5,264 nt of DNA. Source: Actinomycetota bacterium. Its GTDB lineage: Bacteria > Actinomycetota > Coriobacteriia > Anaerosomatales > D1FN1-002. This document shows positions 1-5,264 of the stretch, piece after piece (the stretch's first letter is position 1; each line of letters begins with the position of its first letter). Below the pieces are notes generated by a model, which was not told where the DNA came from, did no database searches, and saw only the letters and a list, made by a program, of their open reading frames with translations. The translations under genes and the position numbers were made by a program. The stretch covers positions 1 through 5,264 of the forward strand of contig VAUM01000078.1 in NCBI GenBank assembly GCA_005774595.1. The letters are read 5' to 3'.

Positions 1-657
1 GCCCTGTACGTCGCGCGGCTCTGGTTCCGCGTGTTCACCGGCTTCCGGCGCACCGAGCATGCGCACGAGGGCAACGCGCTCATGCTCGCGCCGATGGCGG
101 TGCTCGCCGCCGTCACCGCGGTCGGCGGCTTCGGCTCGGTCGCGTTCGCGCGGCTGCTCGGGCATGCGGGCGAGTGGCCGCAGCCGGCGGTGTACGGGCC
201 GTCGGTGGGCGCCGCAGCCGCGGGGCTGCTCGTCGGGTGGTGGGCGTACGGGCGCACGTCGGCGGTGCTCAACACGACGCGGCTCAAGCGCAGGCTGGGC
301 AATGTCTACCACGTCGTCGAGCAGCGCTTCTACTTCGACCTTACCTACGACGCGCTGCTCGTGAGGCCGTTCGCGCGGCTCGCGGACCGGCTCGCGGCGT
401 TCGACGGCAGCGTGGTCGACGGGGCGGTGAACGGCGCCGGCCGCGCGTGGGCGCGCCTGTCCGGCGCCAGCGCGCGGTTCGACGGGCGCGTCATCGACGG
501 CGCGGTGAACGGGGCCGCGTCCGCGATCCGGGCGGCCGGCGAGCGGTTGCGCCGCCTCCAGACCGGCCGGCTCGCGTACTACCAGAAGTTCGCCGTCGGC
601 GCGCTGCTGTTGCTCGTGCTGCTGGCACTCGTCGTGAAGGGAGTCGGTACGCCGTGA
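1..657 (+). CDS. nuoL: NADH-quinone oxidoreductase subunit L (NuoL), C-terminal part, 5' truncated by window edge
   Basis: The reading frame is open from base 1 and ends at TGA 655-657, giving the last 218 residues; NuoL is usually about 610-660 residues, so roughly two thirds lies upstream. NuoL is the distal antiporter-like proton-pumping subunit of complex I in the cytoplasmic membrane. The fragment opens in the end of a helix (residues 1-10), then has two hydrophobic segments (about 27-53 and 66-83). A long amphipathic stretch follows (about 95-190), starting with a YFDLTYD motif that matches the start of the NuoL lateral helix (GFDWLYD in E. coli). The protein ends with a final membrane helix (about 196-213). 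The LQTG motif just before that helix is typical of NuoL and separates it from NuoM. An FDG..(V/I)DGAVNGA motif occurs twice, at residues 134 and 160. The next gene, nuoM, overlaps the stop codon. Identity is secure from motifs and gene order; catalytic residues lie outside the window. Confidence 0.95.
   Translation, partial: ALYVARLWFRVFTGFRRTEHAHEGNALMLAPMAVLAAVTAVGGFGSVAFARLLGHAGEWPQPAVYGPSVGAAAAGLLVGWWAYGRTSAVLNTTRLKRRLGNVYHVVEQRFYFDLTYDALLVRPFARLADRLAAFDGSVVDGAVNGAGRAWARLSGASARFDGRVIDGAVNGAASAIRAAGERLRRLQTGRLAYYQKFAVGALLLLVLLALVVKGVGTP
400..519 (+). repeat. Tandem 78-bp internal duplication in nuoL
   Basis: Two in-frame copies of a 26-residue unit lie back to back, starting at residue 134 (base 400) and residue 160 (base 478) of the fragment. 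The protein copies agree at 11 of the first 13 positions (FDG, V, DGAVNGA) and then diverge. By eye, the leading 42 bases (400-441 against 478-519) match at 34 positions, with most differences at third codon positions. The unit lies between the lateral-helix start motif and the final membrane helix. E. coli NuoL, as I recall it, has only about 31 residues between the corresponding points and this protein about 60, so the extra length is close to one unit. Selection on protein sequence rather than recent DNA duplication best explains the pattern. Confidence 0.8.
636..643 (+). promoter_or_regulatory. Ribosome binding site for nuoM
   Basis: GAAGGGAG inside the nuoL 3' end ends 10 bases before the GTG at 654. 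It is a good anti-Shine-Dalgarno match at a slightly long spacing and supports GTG 654 as the nuoM start. Confidence 0.6.
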
Positions 658-2132
658 CGTTCCCCCTGCTCACAGCCATCGTCTTCATGCCGCTCGCGGG
701 CGCGGTGGTATGCGCGCTCCTACCACGGGCGCGCGCGCCGTTCGCCCGCGGGGTCGCGGCCGCGTTCTCGGGCACCGTGCTGCTGATGGCGTCCGGCCTG
801 CTCGTGCTGTTCGAGCCGAACCTGTCGAGCCACCAGTTCGTCGAGAGCATCTCGTGGGTGCCGCAGTTCGGCATCCGGTACCACCTCGGCGTCGACGGCA
901 TCTCCGCTCCGATGGTCTTCCTGTCGGCGCTGCTCACCTTCATCGCCGTGCTCGCGTCGTGGAAGGTCACCGAGCGGGCGCAGTCGTACTTCGCGATGCT
1001 CATGCTGCTGGCCGTCGGGATGAACGGCGTGTTCGCCGCGCTGGACTTCGTGCTGTTCTACGTGTTCTGGGAGCTCGTGCTCGTGCCCATGTACTTCCTG
1101 ATCGCGTGGTGGGGCGGCCCGCGGCGCGACTACGCGGCCCTGAAGTTCTTCCTGTACACGCTGGCCGGCTCGGTGTTCATGCTCGTCGGCATCATCGCGA
1201 TGTACCTGCATCCGGACGGCGGCACGTTCGACATGGCCGTGCTCGCCACGAACGCGGGCCGGGGCATGGGGCCGCAGTTCCAGTTCTGGGTGTTCGCCGC
1301 GTTCTTCCTCGGGTTCGCCGTCAAGGTGCCGGTGTTCCCGCTGCACACGTGGCTTCCGGACGCGCACGTCGAGGCGCCCACCGCCGCGTCCGTACTGCTC
1401 GCGGGCATCCTGCTGAAGATGGGCACATACGGCTTCCTGCGCGTGTCCCTGCCGATGCTGCCGGGCGCGGCGCACGCGTGGCAGTGGGTCCTCGCCACGC
1501 TCGCCGTCATCTCGATCGTCTACGGCGCGGCGGTGGCGTTCGCGCAGAAGGATCTGAAGAAGCTCGTGGCGTACTCGTCGGTCTCGCACATGGGCTTCGT
1601 GATGCTCGGCATCGCATCGCTGAACCCCGTCGGCATCGACGGAGCCATGGCGGTCAACTTCAGCCACGGCATCGTCACCGGCCTACTGTTCCTGCTGGTC
1701 GGCATGGTCTACGAGCGCGCCCACACGCGCGAGATCACCGAGCTGTCGGGGCTGTCGGCGAAGGTGCCGGTCTACGCCGGCCTGCTCGCCTTCGCGTCGT
1801 TCGCGTCGCTGGGGCTGCCGGGCCTGTCGGGATTCGTCGGCGAGTTCCTCTCGCTGGTGGGCGCGTGGGAGTCGGCGATCTGGCCGGGTCTGGTCGTGCT
1901 CGCCGGTGTGGGCGTGCTGCTTGCGGCGGCCTACATGCTCTGGATGCTGCAGCGCACCGTGTTCGGTACGCCGTCGGCGAAGGTCGCCGGCATCTCGGAC
2001 GTGACGCCGTTCGAGGTGGCGTACGTGGTGCCGCTCGTCGCGCTGACGCTCGTGGTCGGCGTGTGGTGGGACTCGCTGCTGCGCTTCGTCGACCCGGCGG
2101 TCCGCGCGCTGCTCGCGGCGATGGGGGCGTGA
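654..2132 (+). CDS. nuoM: NADH-quinone oxidoreductase subunit M (NuoM), complete
   Basis: This encodes 492 residues, within the usual NuoM range of about 490-510. NuoM is the middle antiporter-like subunit of the complex I membrane arm and carries one proton channel coupled to quinone reduction. The start is GTG 654: it overlaps the nuoL stop as GTGA, has a Shine-Dalgarno at 637-643, and puts a normal first helix at the N-terminus. Pump residues are visible: Glu140 in FYVFWEL (E. coli Glu144), Lys224 in FAVKVPVFPLHTWLPDAHVE (Lys234), Lys254 in GILLKMGTYG (Lys265) and Glu397 in GFVGEF near the C-terminal channel exit (probably E. coli Glu407). The KKLVAYSSVSHMGFV stretch (302-316) and His338 in NFSHG are also family hallmarks. 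The protein is hydrophobic throughout, consistent with about 14 helices. No missing residue or frameshift was seen. The HTWLPDAH and FWEL signatures with this length favour NuoM over NuoL or Mrp-type antiporters, and the gene order confirms it. Confidence 0.97.
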   Translation: MTFPLLTAIVFMPLAGAVVCALLPRARAPFARGVAAAFSGTVLLMASGLLVLFEPNLSSHQFVESISWVPQFGIRYHLGVDGISAPMVFLSALLTFIAVLASWKVTERAQSYFAMLMLLAVGMNGVFAALDFVLFYVFWELVLVPMYFLIAWWGGPRRDYAALKFFLYTLAGSVFMLVGIIAMYLHPDGGTFDMAVLATNAGRGMGPQFQFWVFAAFFLGFAVKVPVFPLHTWLPDAHVEAPTAASVLLAGILLKMGTYGFLRVSLPMLPGAAHAWQWVLATLAVISIVYGAAVAFAQKDLKKLVAYSSVSHMGFVMLGIASLNPVGIDGAMAVNFSHGIVTGLLFLLVGMVYERAHTREITELSGLSAKVPVYAGLLAFASFASLGLPGLSGFVGEFLSLVGAWESAIWPGLVVLAGVGVLLAAAYMLWMLQRTVFGTPSAKVAGISDVTPFEVAYVVPLVALTLVVGVWWDSLLRFVDPAVRALLAAMGA

Positions 2133-3508
2133 GCGTGGCGCTGCTGCGACATCTGGCTCCCGAGCTGCTGCTGCTCGTCGGCGCGTGCGCCGCGCTGTTC
2201 ACCGGGCGCCTGCCCGGGGCGGGGCGCACGACCGCGTGGATCGGCGCCGGTGTGGCCGCCGCGGCCGGCGTCGCGGCGCTGCTCGTGCCGGCCGGCGGGA
2301 CGGCGCTGGGCGGCATGCTCGCGTTCGAGGGCACGGCGCTGTTCGGGCGCGCCGCGGTCGGTGCGCTGACGGCGGTGTGGTGCATCTGGCTCGCGGGTCG
2401 CGGCATGCCCGGCGAGCCGCGCAGCGTCGCGGTCGCGCAGGCGCTGCTGTCGGCGGGCGGCGCGATGCTGCTCGCGGCGGCGGCCGACCTGGTGACGTTC
2501 TTCCTCGCCGCGGAGCTGTCGACGATGCCCGCGTACGTGCTCATGGGCTACCGCCGTCGCGACGCGGCCGCGCTCGAAGGTGCGCTCAAGTACTTCCTGC
2601 TCTCGATGCTCACCGGGCTGGTGACGCTCTACGGCCTCTCGCTGCTGTTCGGCGCGTCCGGCACCTCGCTGTACGCGGAGATCGACCTGTCGCGCGCCGG
2701 CATGTTGGGCATCGTGGGCGCCGTCATGGCGGTCTCGGGCGTCTTCGCCAAGCTGTCGGCGGCGCCGTTCCACTTCTGGGCTCCCGACGCCTACGCCGGT
2801 GCGCCCGCGGCCTCGGTCGCGTTCGTCTCGACCGTGCCAAAGGTCGCCGGCACGGTCGCGCTGGTCCGCCTGGCCGCGGTCCTCGTCCCGCAGTCGGCGG
2901 GTCTCGGCGCGGTGTTCGCGATCGCGGCGGCCGCGTCCATGCTGCTCGGCAACCTCGCGGCCTACCCGCAGAGCGACCTGCGCCGGCTGATGGCGTACTC
3001 GGGCATCGCCCACAGCGGCTACCTGTTGCTCGGCATCGCGGCGGGCGCCACCGCGGCCGGCGTCACCGTGCTGTACGCGGTGGCCTACGCCGTCCCGTCG
3101 ATGGCGGTGATGCTGCTCGCCGCTGAGGAGGGGAGCACGCTCGGCGACTTGAGCGGGCTCGTCACGCGGCGCCCGTGGGCCGCGTGGGCGCTGGCCGCGT
3201 GGCTGCTGTCGCTCGTGGGTGTCCCGCCGCTGTGGGGCTTCTTCGGGAAGCTGTACCTGTTCTCCACCGCGTACGGTGCCGGGCAGGTCGCGCTCGTCGT
3301 GCTCGCGCTGGCGATGAGCGCGGTGTCCGCGGGCTACTACTTCCGCGTGCTGCGCCCCGCGTTCCTCGCTCCGGCTGCCGCCGAGCGCGAGCCGGCGGCG
3401 CGCTCGTGGGAGAGCGCGATCGCGCTGCGGGCGTGCGCGCTCGCGACGCTGGCGCTCGGTGCGTTCGGAGGACCGCTGCTCGCATTGCTCGGGGCGCCGG
3501 CCGGATAG
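2129..3508 (+). CDS. nuoN: NADH-quinone oxidoreductase subunit N (NuoN), complete
   Basis: This encodes 459 residues from GTG 2129, somewhat short for NuoN (about 480-490). NuoN is the antiporter-like subunit nearest the quinone-linked end of the complex I membrane arm. Expected charged residues are present: Glu129 in FFLAAEL (E. coli Glu133), Lys208 in FAKLSAAPFHFWAPDAYAGAP (Lys217), Lys238 in STVPKVA (Lys247) and Lys374 in GFFGKLYLF (Lys395). A lysine at this last position, where NuoM has glutamate, is diagnostic of NuoN. LRRLMAYSGIAHSGYLLLG (285-303) is another family block. GTG 2129 overlaps the nuoM stop as GTGA, like the other junctions here. A second GTG at 2135 is possible and would sit 7 bases after a GGGGG run (2123-2127), removing two residues. 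The shortness falls in the Ala/Gly-rich N-terminal 100 residues, where helices are poorly conserved. It ends with TAG, unlike the TGA of its neighbours, and is the last nuo gene here. Confidence 0.96.
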   Translation: MSVALLRHLAPELLLLVGACAALFTGRLPGAGRTTAWIGAGVAAAAGVAALLVPAGGTALGGMLAFEGTALFGRAAVGALTAVWCIWLAGRGMPGEPRSVAVAQALLSAGGAMLLAAAADLVTFFLAAELSTMPAYVLMGYRRRDAAALEGALKYFLLSMLTGLVTLYGLSLLFGASGTSLYAEIDLSRAGMLGIVGAVMAVSGVFAKLSAAPFHFWAPDAYAGAPAASVAFVSTVPKVAGTVALVRLAAVLVPQSAGLGAVFAIAAAASMLLGNLAAYPQSDLRRLMAYSGIAHSGYLLLGIAAGATAAGVTVLYAVAYAVPSMAVMLLAAEEGSTLGDLSGLVTRRPWAAWALAAWLLSLVGVPPLWGFFGKLYLFSTAYGAGQVALVVLALAMSAVSAGYYFRVLRPAFLAPAAAEREPAARSWESAIALRACALATLALGAFGGPLLALLGAPAG

Positions 3509-3518
3509 CCGGGGTGCC
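3493..3518 (+). terminator. Weak hairpin across the nuoN stop codon, possible terminator
   Basis: GGCGCC (3493-3498) can pair with GGTGCC (3513-3518), including one G-U pair, and GGC (3499-3501) with GCC (3508-3510), leaving a two-base bulge and a six-base loop. No T tract follows, so this is not a standard intrinsic terminator. Such stems are easy to find by chance in DNA this GC-rich. It could mark the end of the nuo message or do nothing. Confidence 0.2.
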
Positions 3519-3574
3519 AGGGCCGCGCCGTGGAGAAGCGGTGGAGCGCGGCGCCGCGGCGAGCCGGCCGGCGG

Positions 3575-3580
3575 TATCCT
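3575..3580 (+). promoter_or_regulatory. Possible -10 element for htrA-rlmH
   Basis: TATCCT, preceded by GG, matches the TATAAT consensus at four of six positions and is among the few AT-containing spots in the gap. It lies 43 bases before the htrA start codon, which would give a leader of about 35 bases. No recognisable -35 hexamer is found at the normal spacing, so the call is tentative; an alternative sigma factor or readthrough from nuoN are other options. Confidence 0.3.
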
Positions 3581-3609
3581 CGGGGCGCGAGAGGCCTTCG
3601 CCGAGCAAC

Positions 3610-3616
3610 GAGGTGA
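3610..3616 (+). promoter_or_regulatory. Strong ribosome binding site for htrA
   Basis: GAGGTGA is a full seven-base match to the anti-Shine-Dalgarno core and is followed by a 6-base spacer to ATG 3623. It is the best such site in the window and fixes the htrA start. Confidence 0.8.
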
Positions 3617-3622
3617 CCTGCG

Positions 3623-4954
3623 ATGACCGATGAGACCGCTGCTCCGGAGGGCGCCGCCCCGCAGCCGCCCGCGCCCGCACAGCCGCCCGGCTACTACGCC
3701 GCGCCCGCTCTGCACGTGACTCCGTCACCGGACGCCGGCCCGCTGCCGGTGTGCGACTACGCCGGCGACTCGGAGGAGCCCTGCGAGGAGCCCGCGAAGG
3801 TGCGGCGCTGGTCGGGCTGCGCGGTGGTCGTCGCGGCGATGATCGGCGCGCTCGTCGGAGGCGCGCTCGTCGCCGGCGTCGCGCTGTGGGCGTTCCGCTC
3901 GCTGGCCGCGGAGGCGGACGGTGGGTCCGGCCCTGGTGCCGGCGCGGACGCCGCCGAGAGTGTCCCCGTGTCGGCGCCGCTGCGCACGGACGGCAGCGAG
4001 GACGCGGCGGTCGCCGTGGCCGACAAGGTCACGCCGTCGGTGGTCAGCGTCGGCGTCCAGAAGATGGTCGTCAACGGGATGACCGGCAGGCGCGGCTACC
4101 AGCAGGCGGGCAACGGCTCGGGGATCATCATCCGCGACAACGGCTACGTCCTCACGAACAACCACGTCATCGAAGGAGCCGACCGGATCTTCGTGGCGAT
4201 CGGCGTGGACGAGGTCGAAGCGAAGGTCGTGGGGGCGGATCCGCTGACGGACCTCGCGGTCATCAAGGTCGAGCGCATCGGACTGCCCGCCGCCGACCTC
4301 GGCAGCAGCGCGGGTCTGAAGGTCGGGGAGTTCGTGATGGCGGTCGGCAGCCCGTTCGGGCTGGAGAAGACCGTGACCACCGGCATCATCTCGGCGCTGC
4401 AGCGCACCGGCGACGCCGGTGGCGCCGCGCGCTACACCAACCTCATCCAGACCGACGCGGCGATCAACCCCGGCAACTCGGGCGGCGCGCTCGTCGACGC
4501 GGCGGGCCGGGTGATCGGCATCAACACGCTCATCGAGTCGCCCACGGGCAGCTACGGCGCGGCGCAGTCGGCGGGGATCGGGTTCGCGATCCCTATCGAC
4601 TTCGCGCGCGACGTCGCCGAGCAGCTCATCGCCACCGGCCGCGCGCAGCACCCGTACATGGGCGTGCAGACGCAGTCGGTCACGCCCGAGAGCGCCGCGT
4701 CGCTCGGTCTGGCGGCCGAGCGCGGCGCGCTCGTCATGCTCGTGGTCGCCGGCTCGCCCGCCGAGGATGCCGGCCTGGCGCGCGGCGACGTGATCGTCAA
4801 GGTGGGTGACCGTGACGTCGCGACCTCCGAGGACGTCTTCGGCGAGGTGCGCGAGGGCGGCATCGGCAAGCCGCTCGACGTGGTCGTCATGCGCAAGGAC
4901 GAGCGCCGCACCATCACCGTCACGCTCGGCTCGGACTCGGCGCGCACGCAGTGA
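3623..4954 (+). CDS. Membrane-anchored HtrA/DegP-family trypsin-like serine protease with one PDZ domain
   Basis: This encodes 443 residues, typical of membrane-bound HtrA proteins with one PDZ domain. The family degrades or refolds damaged proteins outside the cytoplasmic membrane and often acts in envelope stress. Residues 1-60 form a Pro/Ala-rich then acidic cytoplasmic tail with Cys44 and Cys54. Arg61-Arg62 precede a single membrane helix (about 66-90), so positive-inside predicts the protease outside. A Gly/Ala/Ser-rich linker (about 95-125) follows. The protease domain (about 128-335) has an intact triad: His181 in TNNHVI, Asp210 in DPLTDLAV and Ser286 in NPGNSGGAL. The PDZ domain (about 343-436) starts with the binding-loop motif YMGVQ and contains GSPAEDAGLARGDVI. 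ATG 3623 is fixed by the strong Shine-Dalgarno six bases upstream. rlmH begins within its stop codon, so the two are probably co-transcribed. No defect was seen. The exact paralogue name (DegP, DegS, HtrA, PepD) cannot be settled, so no symbol is given. Confidence 0.95.
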   Translation: MTDETAAPEGAAPQPPAPAQPPGYYAAPALHVTPSPDAGPLPVCDYAGDSEEPCEEPAKVRRWSGCAVVVAAMIGALVGGALVAGVALWAFRSLAAEADGGSGPGAGADAAESVPVSAPLRTDGSEDAAVAVADKVTPSVVSVGVQKMVVNGMTGRRGYQQAGNGSGIIIRDNGYVLTNNHVIEGADRIFVAIGVDEVEAKVVGADPLTDLAVIKVERIGLPAADLGSSAGLKVGEFVMAVGSPFGLEKTVTTGIISALQRTGDAGGAARYTNLIQTDAAINPGNSGGALVDAAGRVIGINTLIESPTGSYGAAQSAGIGFAIPIDFARDVAEQLIATGRAQHPYMGVQTQSVTPESAASLGLAAERGALVMLVVAGSPAEDAGLARGDVIVKVGDRDVATSEDVFGEVREGGIGKPLDVVVMRKDERRTITVTLGSDSARTQ

Positions 4955-5264
4955 AGATCACGGTGCTCGCGGTCGGGCGCCTGAAGGAGCGCTGGTGGCG
5001 TCAGGCGGCCGACGAGTACCTGAAGCGCCTGCGCCCGTACGCCGACGTGCGCGAGGTCGAGGTCGCCGACCGCGACGTGACGTGCGACGAGGCGCGCGCG
5101 CTTCGCGAGGAGGGCGACGCGCTCCTGCGCGCGCTGCCTGCGGGCGCGCACGTGATCGCGCTGGAGATCGGTGGCGCGCAACTGTCGAGCGAGGCGTTCG
5201 CGGAGCGGATCGAGGCACTCAAGACCGGCGGCGTGAGCCACGTCGCGTTCGTCGTGGGCGGGGC
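4951..5264 (+). CDS. rlmH: 23S rRNA (pseudouridine1915-N3)-methyltransferase RlmH, 3' truncated by window edge
   Basis: The frame from GTG 4951 is open to the window end and gives 104 complete codons of a protein usually about 155-160 residues long. RlmH is a small SPOUT-class enzyme that uses S-adenosylmethionine to methylate pseudouridine 1915 in helix 69 of 23S rRNA on assembled ribosomes. Family features are the N-terminus MKITVLAVGRLKERWW, DEYLKRLRPYADVREVEVAD (21-40), VIALEIGGAQLSSEAFAE (68-85) and SHVAFVVGG (96-104), where the last glycines begin the cofactor-binding region. The knotted C-terminal part lies beyond the edge. The second block reads LEIGG where many homologues have LDERG; E. 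coli has LDIPG, so this is within known variation. GTG 4951 overlaps the htrA stop as GTGA, and no clear Shine-Dalgarno lies upstream, so translation probably depends on ribosomes finishing htrA. Identification rests on motifs, start position and length to the edge. Confidence 0.92.
   Translation, partial: MKITVLAVGRLKERWWRQAADEYLKRLRPYADVREVEVADRDVTCDEARALREEGDALLRALPAGAHVIALEIGGAQLSSEAFAERIEALKTGGVSHVAFVVGG

Larger units (their letters stand above)
3509..3622. other. Intergenic gap between nuoN and htrA with two perfect GC palindromes
   Basis: This 114-base stretch is the only real noncoding DNA in the window. It contains CGCGGCGCCGCG (3547-3558) and GCCGGCCGGC (3563-3572), both perfectly self-complementary and separated by four bases, just upstream of a promoter-like TATCCT. 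Neither has a loop or a following T run. They could be part of an operator, a poor terminator, or chance in very GC-rich sequence. A short inverted pair, CTCGG (3579-3583) and CCGAG (3601-3605), lies in the likely htrA leader. No small gene or RNA is evident. Confidence 0.5.

Noticed and set aside
174..653. Plus-strand frame upstream of nuoM that would lengthen NuoM by 160 residues
   Set aside because: The extension is Arg/Ala-rich out-of-frame nuoL sequence. NuoM homology and a normal first helix begin at GTG 654.
710..2128. Upstream in-frame extension of nuoN through nuoM
   Set aside because: The extra 473 residues are Arg/His/Gly-rich shadow sequence; NuoN similarity starts at GTG 2129 and nuoM occupies the region in another frame.
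3579..3605. CTCGG/CCGAG inverted pair as a leader riboswitch or attenuator
   Set aside because: The stem is only five base pairs with a 17-base loop and matches no known riboswitch; too weak to call in this base composition.
1931..3715. Long minus-strand open frame opposite the end of nuoM, all of nuoN and the start of htrA
   Set aside because: Its translation is a low-complexity Arg/Gly/His/Glu-rich string with no family motif. It is the expected mirror of a high-GC gene with GC-rich third positions, and the plus strand there encodes an intact NuoN.
3725..4651. Minus-strand open frame opposite htrA
   Set aside because: The translation is dominated by Arg, Asp, Ala and Val with no domain signature and no ribosome binding site; htrA in the other strand has an intact catalytic triad and PDZ domain.
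4552..5241. Minus-strand open frame spanning the htrA/rlmH junction
   Set aside because: It shows no recognisable motif, and the plus strand carries clear HtrA PDZ and RlmH sequence on either side of the junction.

Overview
The window is very GC-rich, densely coding DNA with every supported gene on the + strand. It reads as a chromosomal core region of a high-GC bacterium with a respiratory complex I. From left to right it holds the 3' end of nuoL, complete nuoM, complete nuoN, a 114-base intergenic gap, a complete membrane-anchored HtrA/DegP-type serine protease, and the first two thirds of rlmH, which runs off the right edge.

The first 3.5 kb is the distal end of a nuo operon. NuoL, NuoM and NuoN are the three antiporter-like proton-pumping subunits of the membrane arm of NADH:quinone oxidoreductase (or a related electron-donor:quinone oxidoreductase). 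The diagnostic charged residues of the pumping channels are intact in NuoM (Glu140, Lys224, Lys254, Glu397) and NuoN (Glu129, Lys208, Lys238, Lys374). The genes overlap by four bases (GTGA) at both junctions, which suggests tight translational coupling.

After the gap, which holds two perfect GC palindromes and a weak promoter-like element, a strong Shine-Dalgarno sequence leads into htrA. Its product has a proline-rich cytoplasmic tail, one transmembrane helix, an intact His181/Asp210/Ser286 protease domain and one PDZ domain. rlmH starts inside the htrA stop codon, again as GTGA, so the two form a second, probably independent, transcription unit pairing envelope protein quality control with a ribosome-modifying methyltransferase.

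Taxonomy is inference. Base composition, frequent GTG starts and the Pro/Ala-rich N-terminus of the HtrA suggest an actinomycete-like bacterium. rlmH is uncommon in classical Actinomycetes but, to my knowledge, occurs in the Coriobacteriia, so a Coriobacteriia-related lineage is the best guess, with low to moderate confidence.

I found no mobile element, CRISPR array, tRNA, rRNA or riboswitch, and no convincing undescribed system. The most notable local features are a tandem 26-residue duplication in the NuoL C-terminal arm and a paired-cysteine cytoplasmic tail on the HtrA protein.
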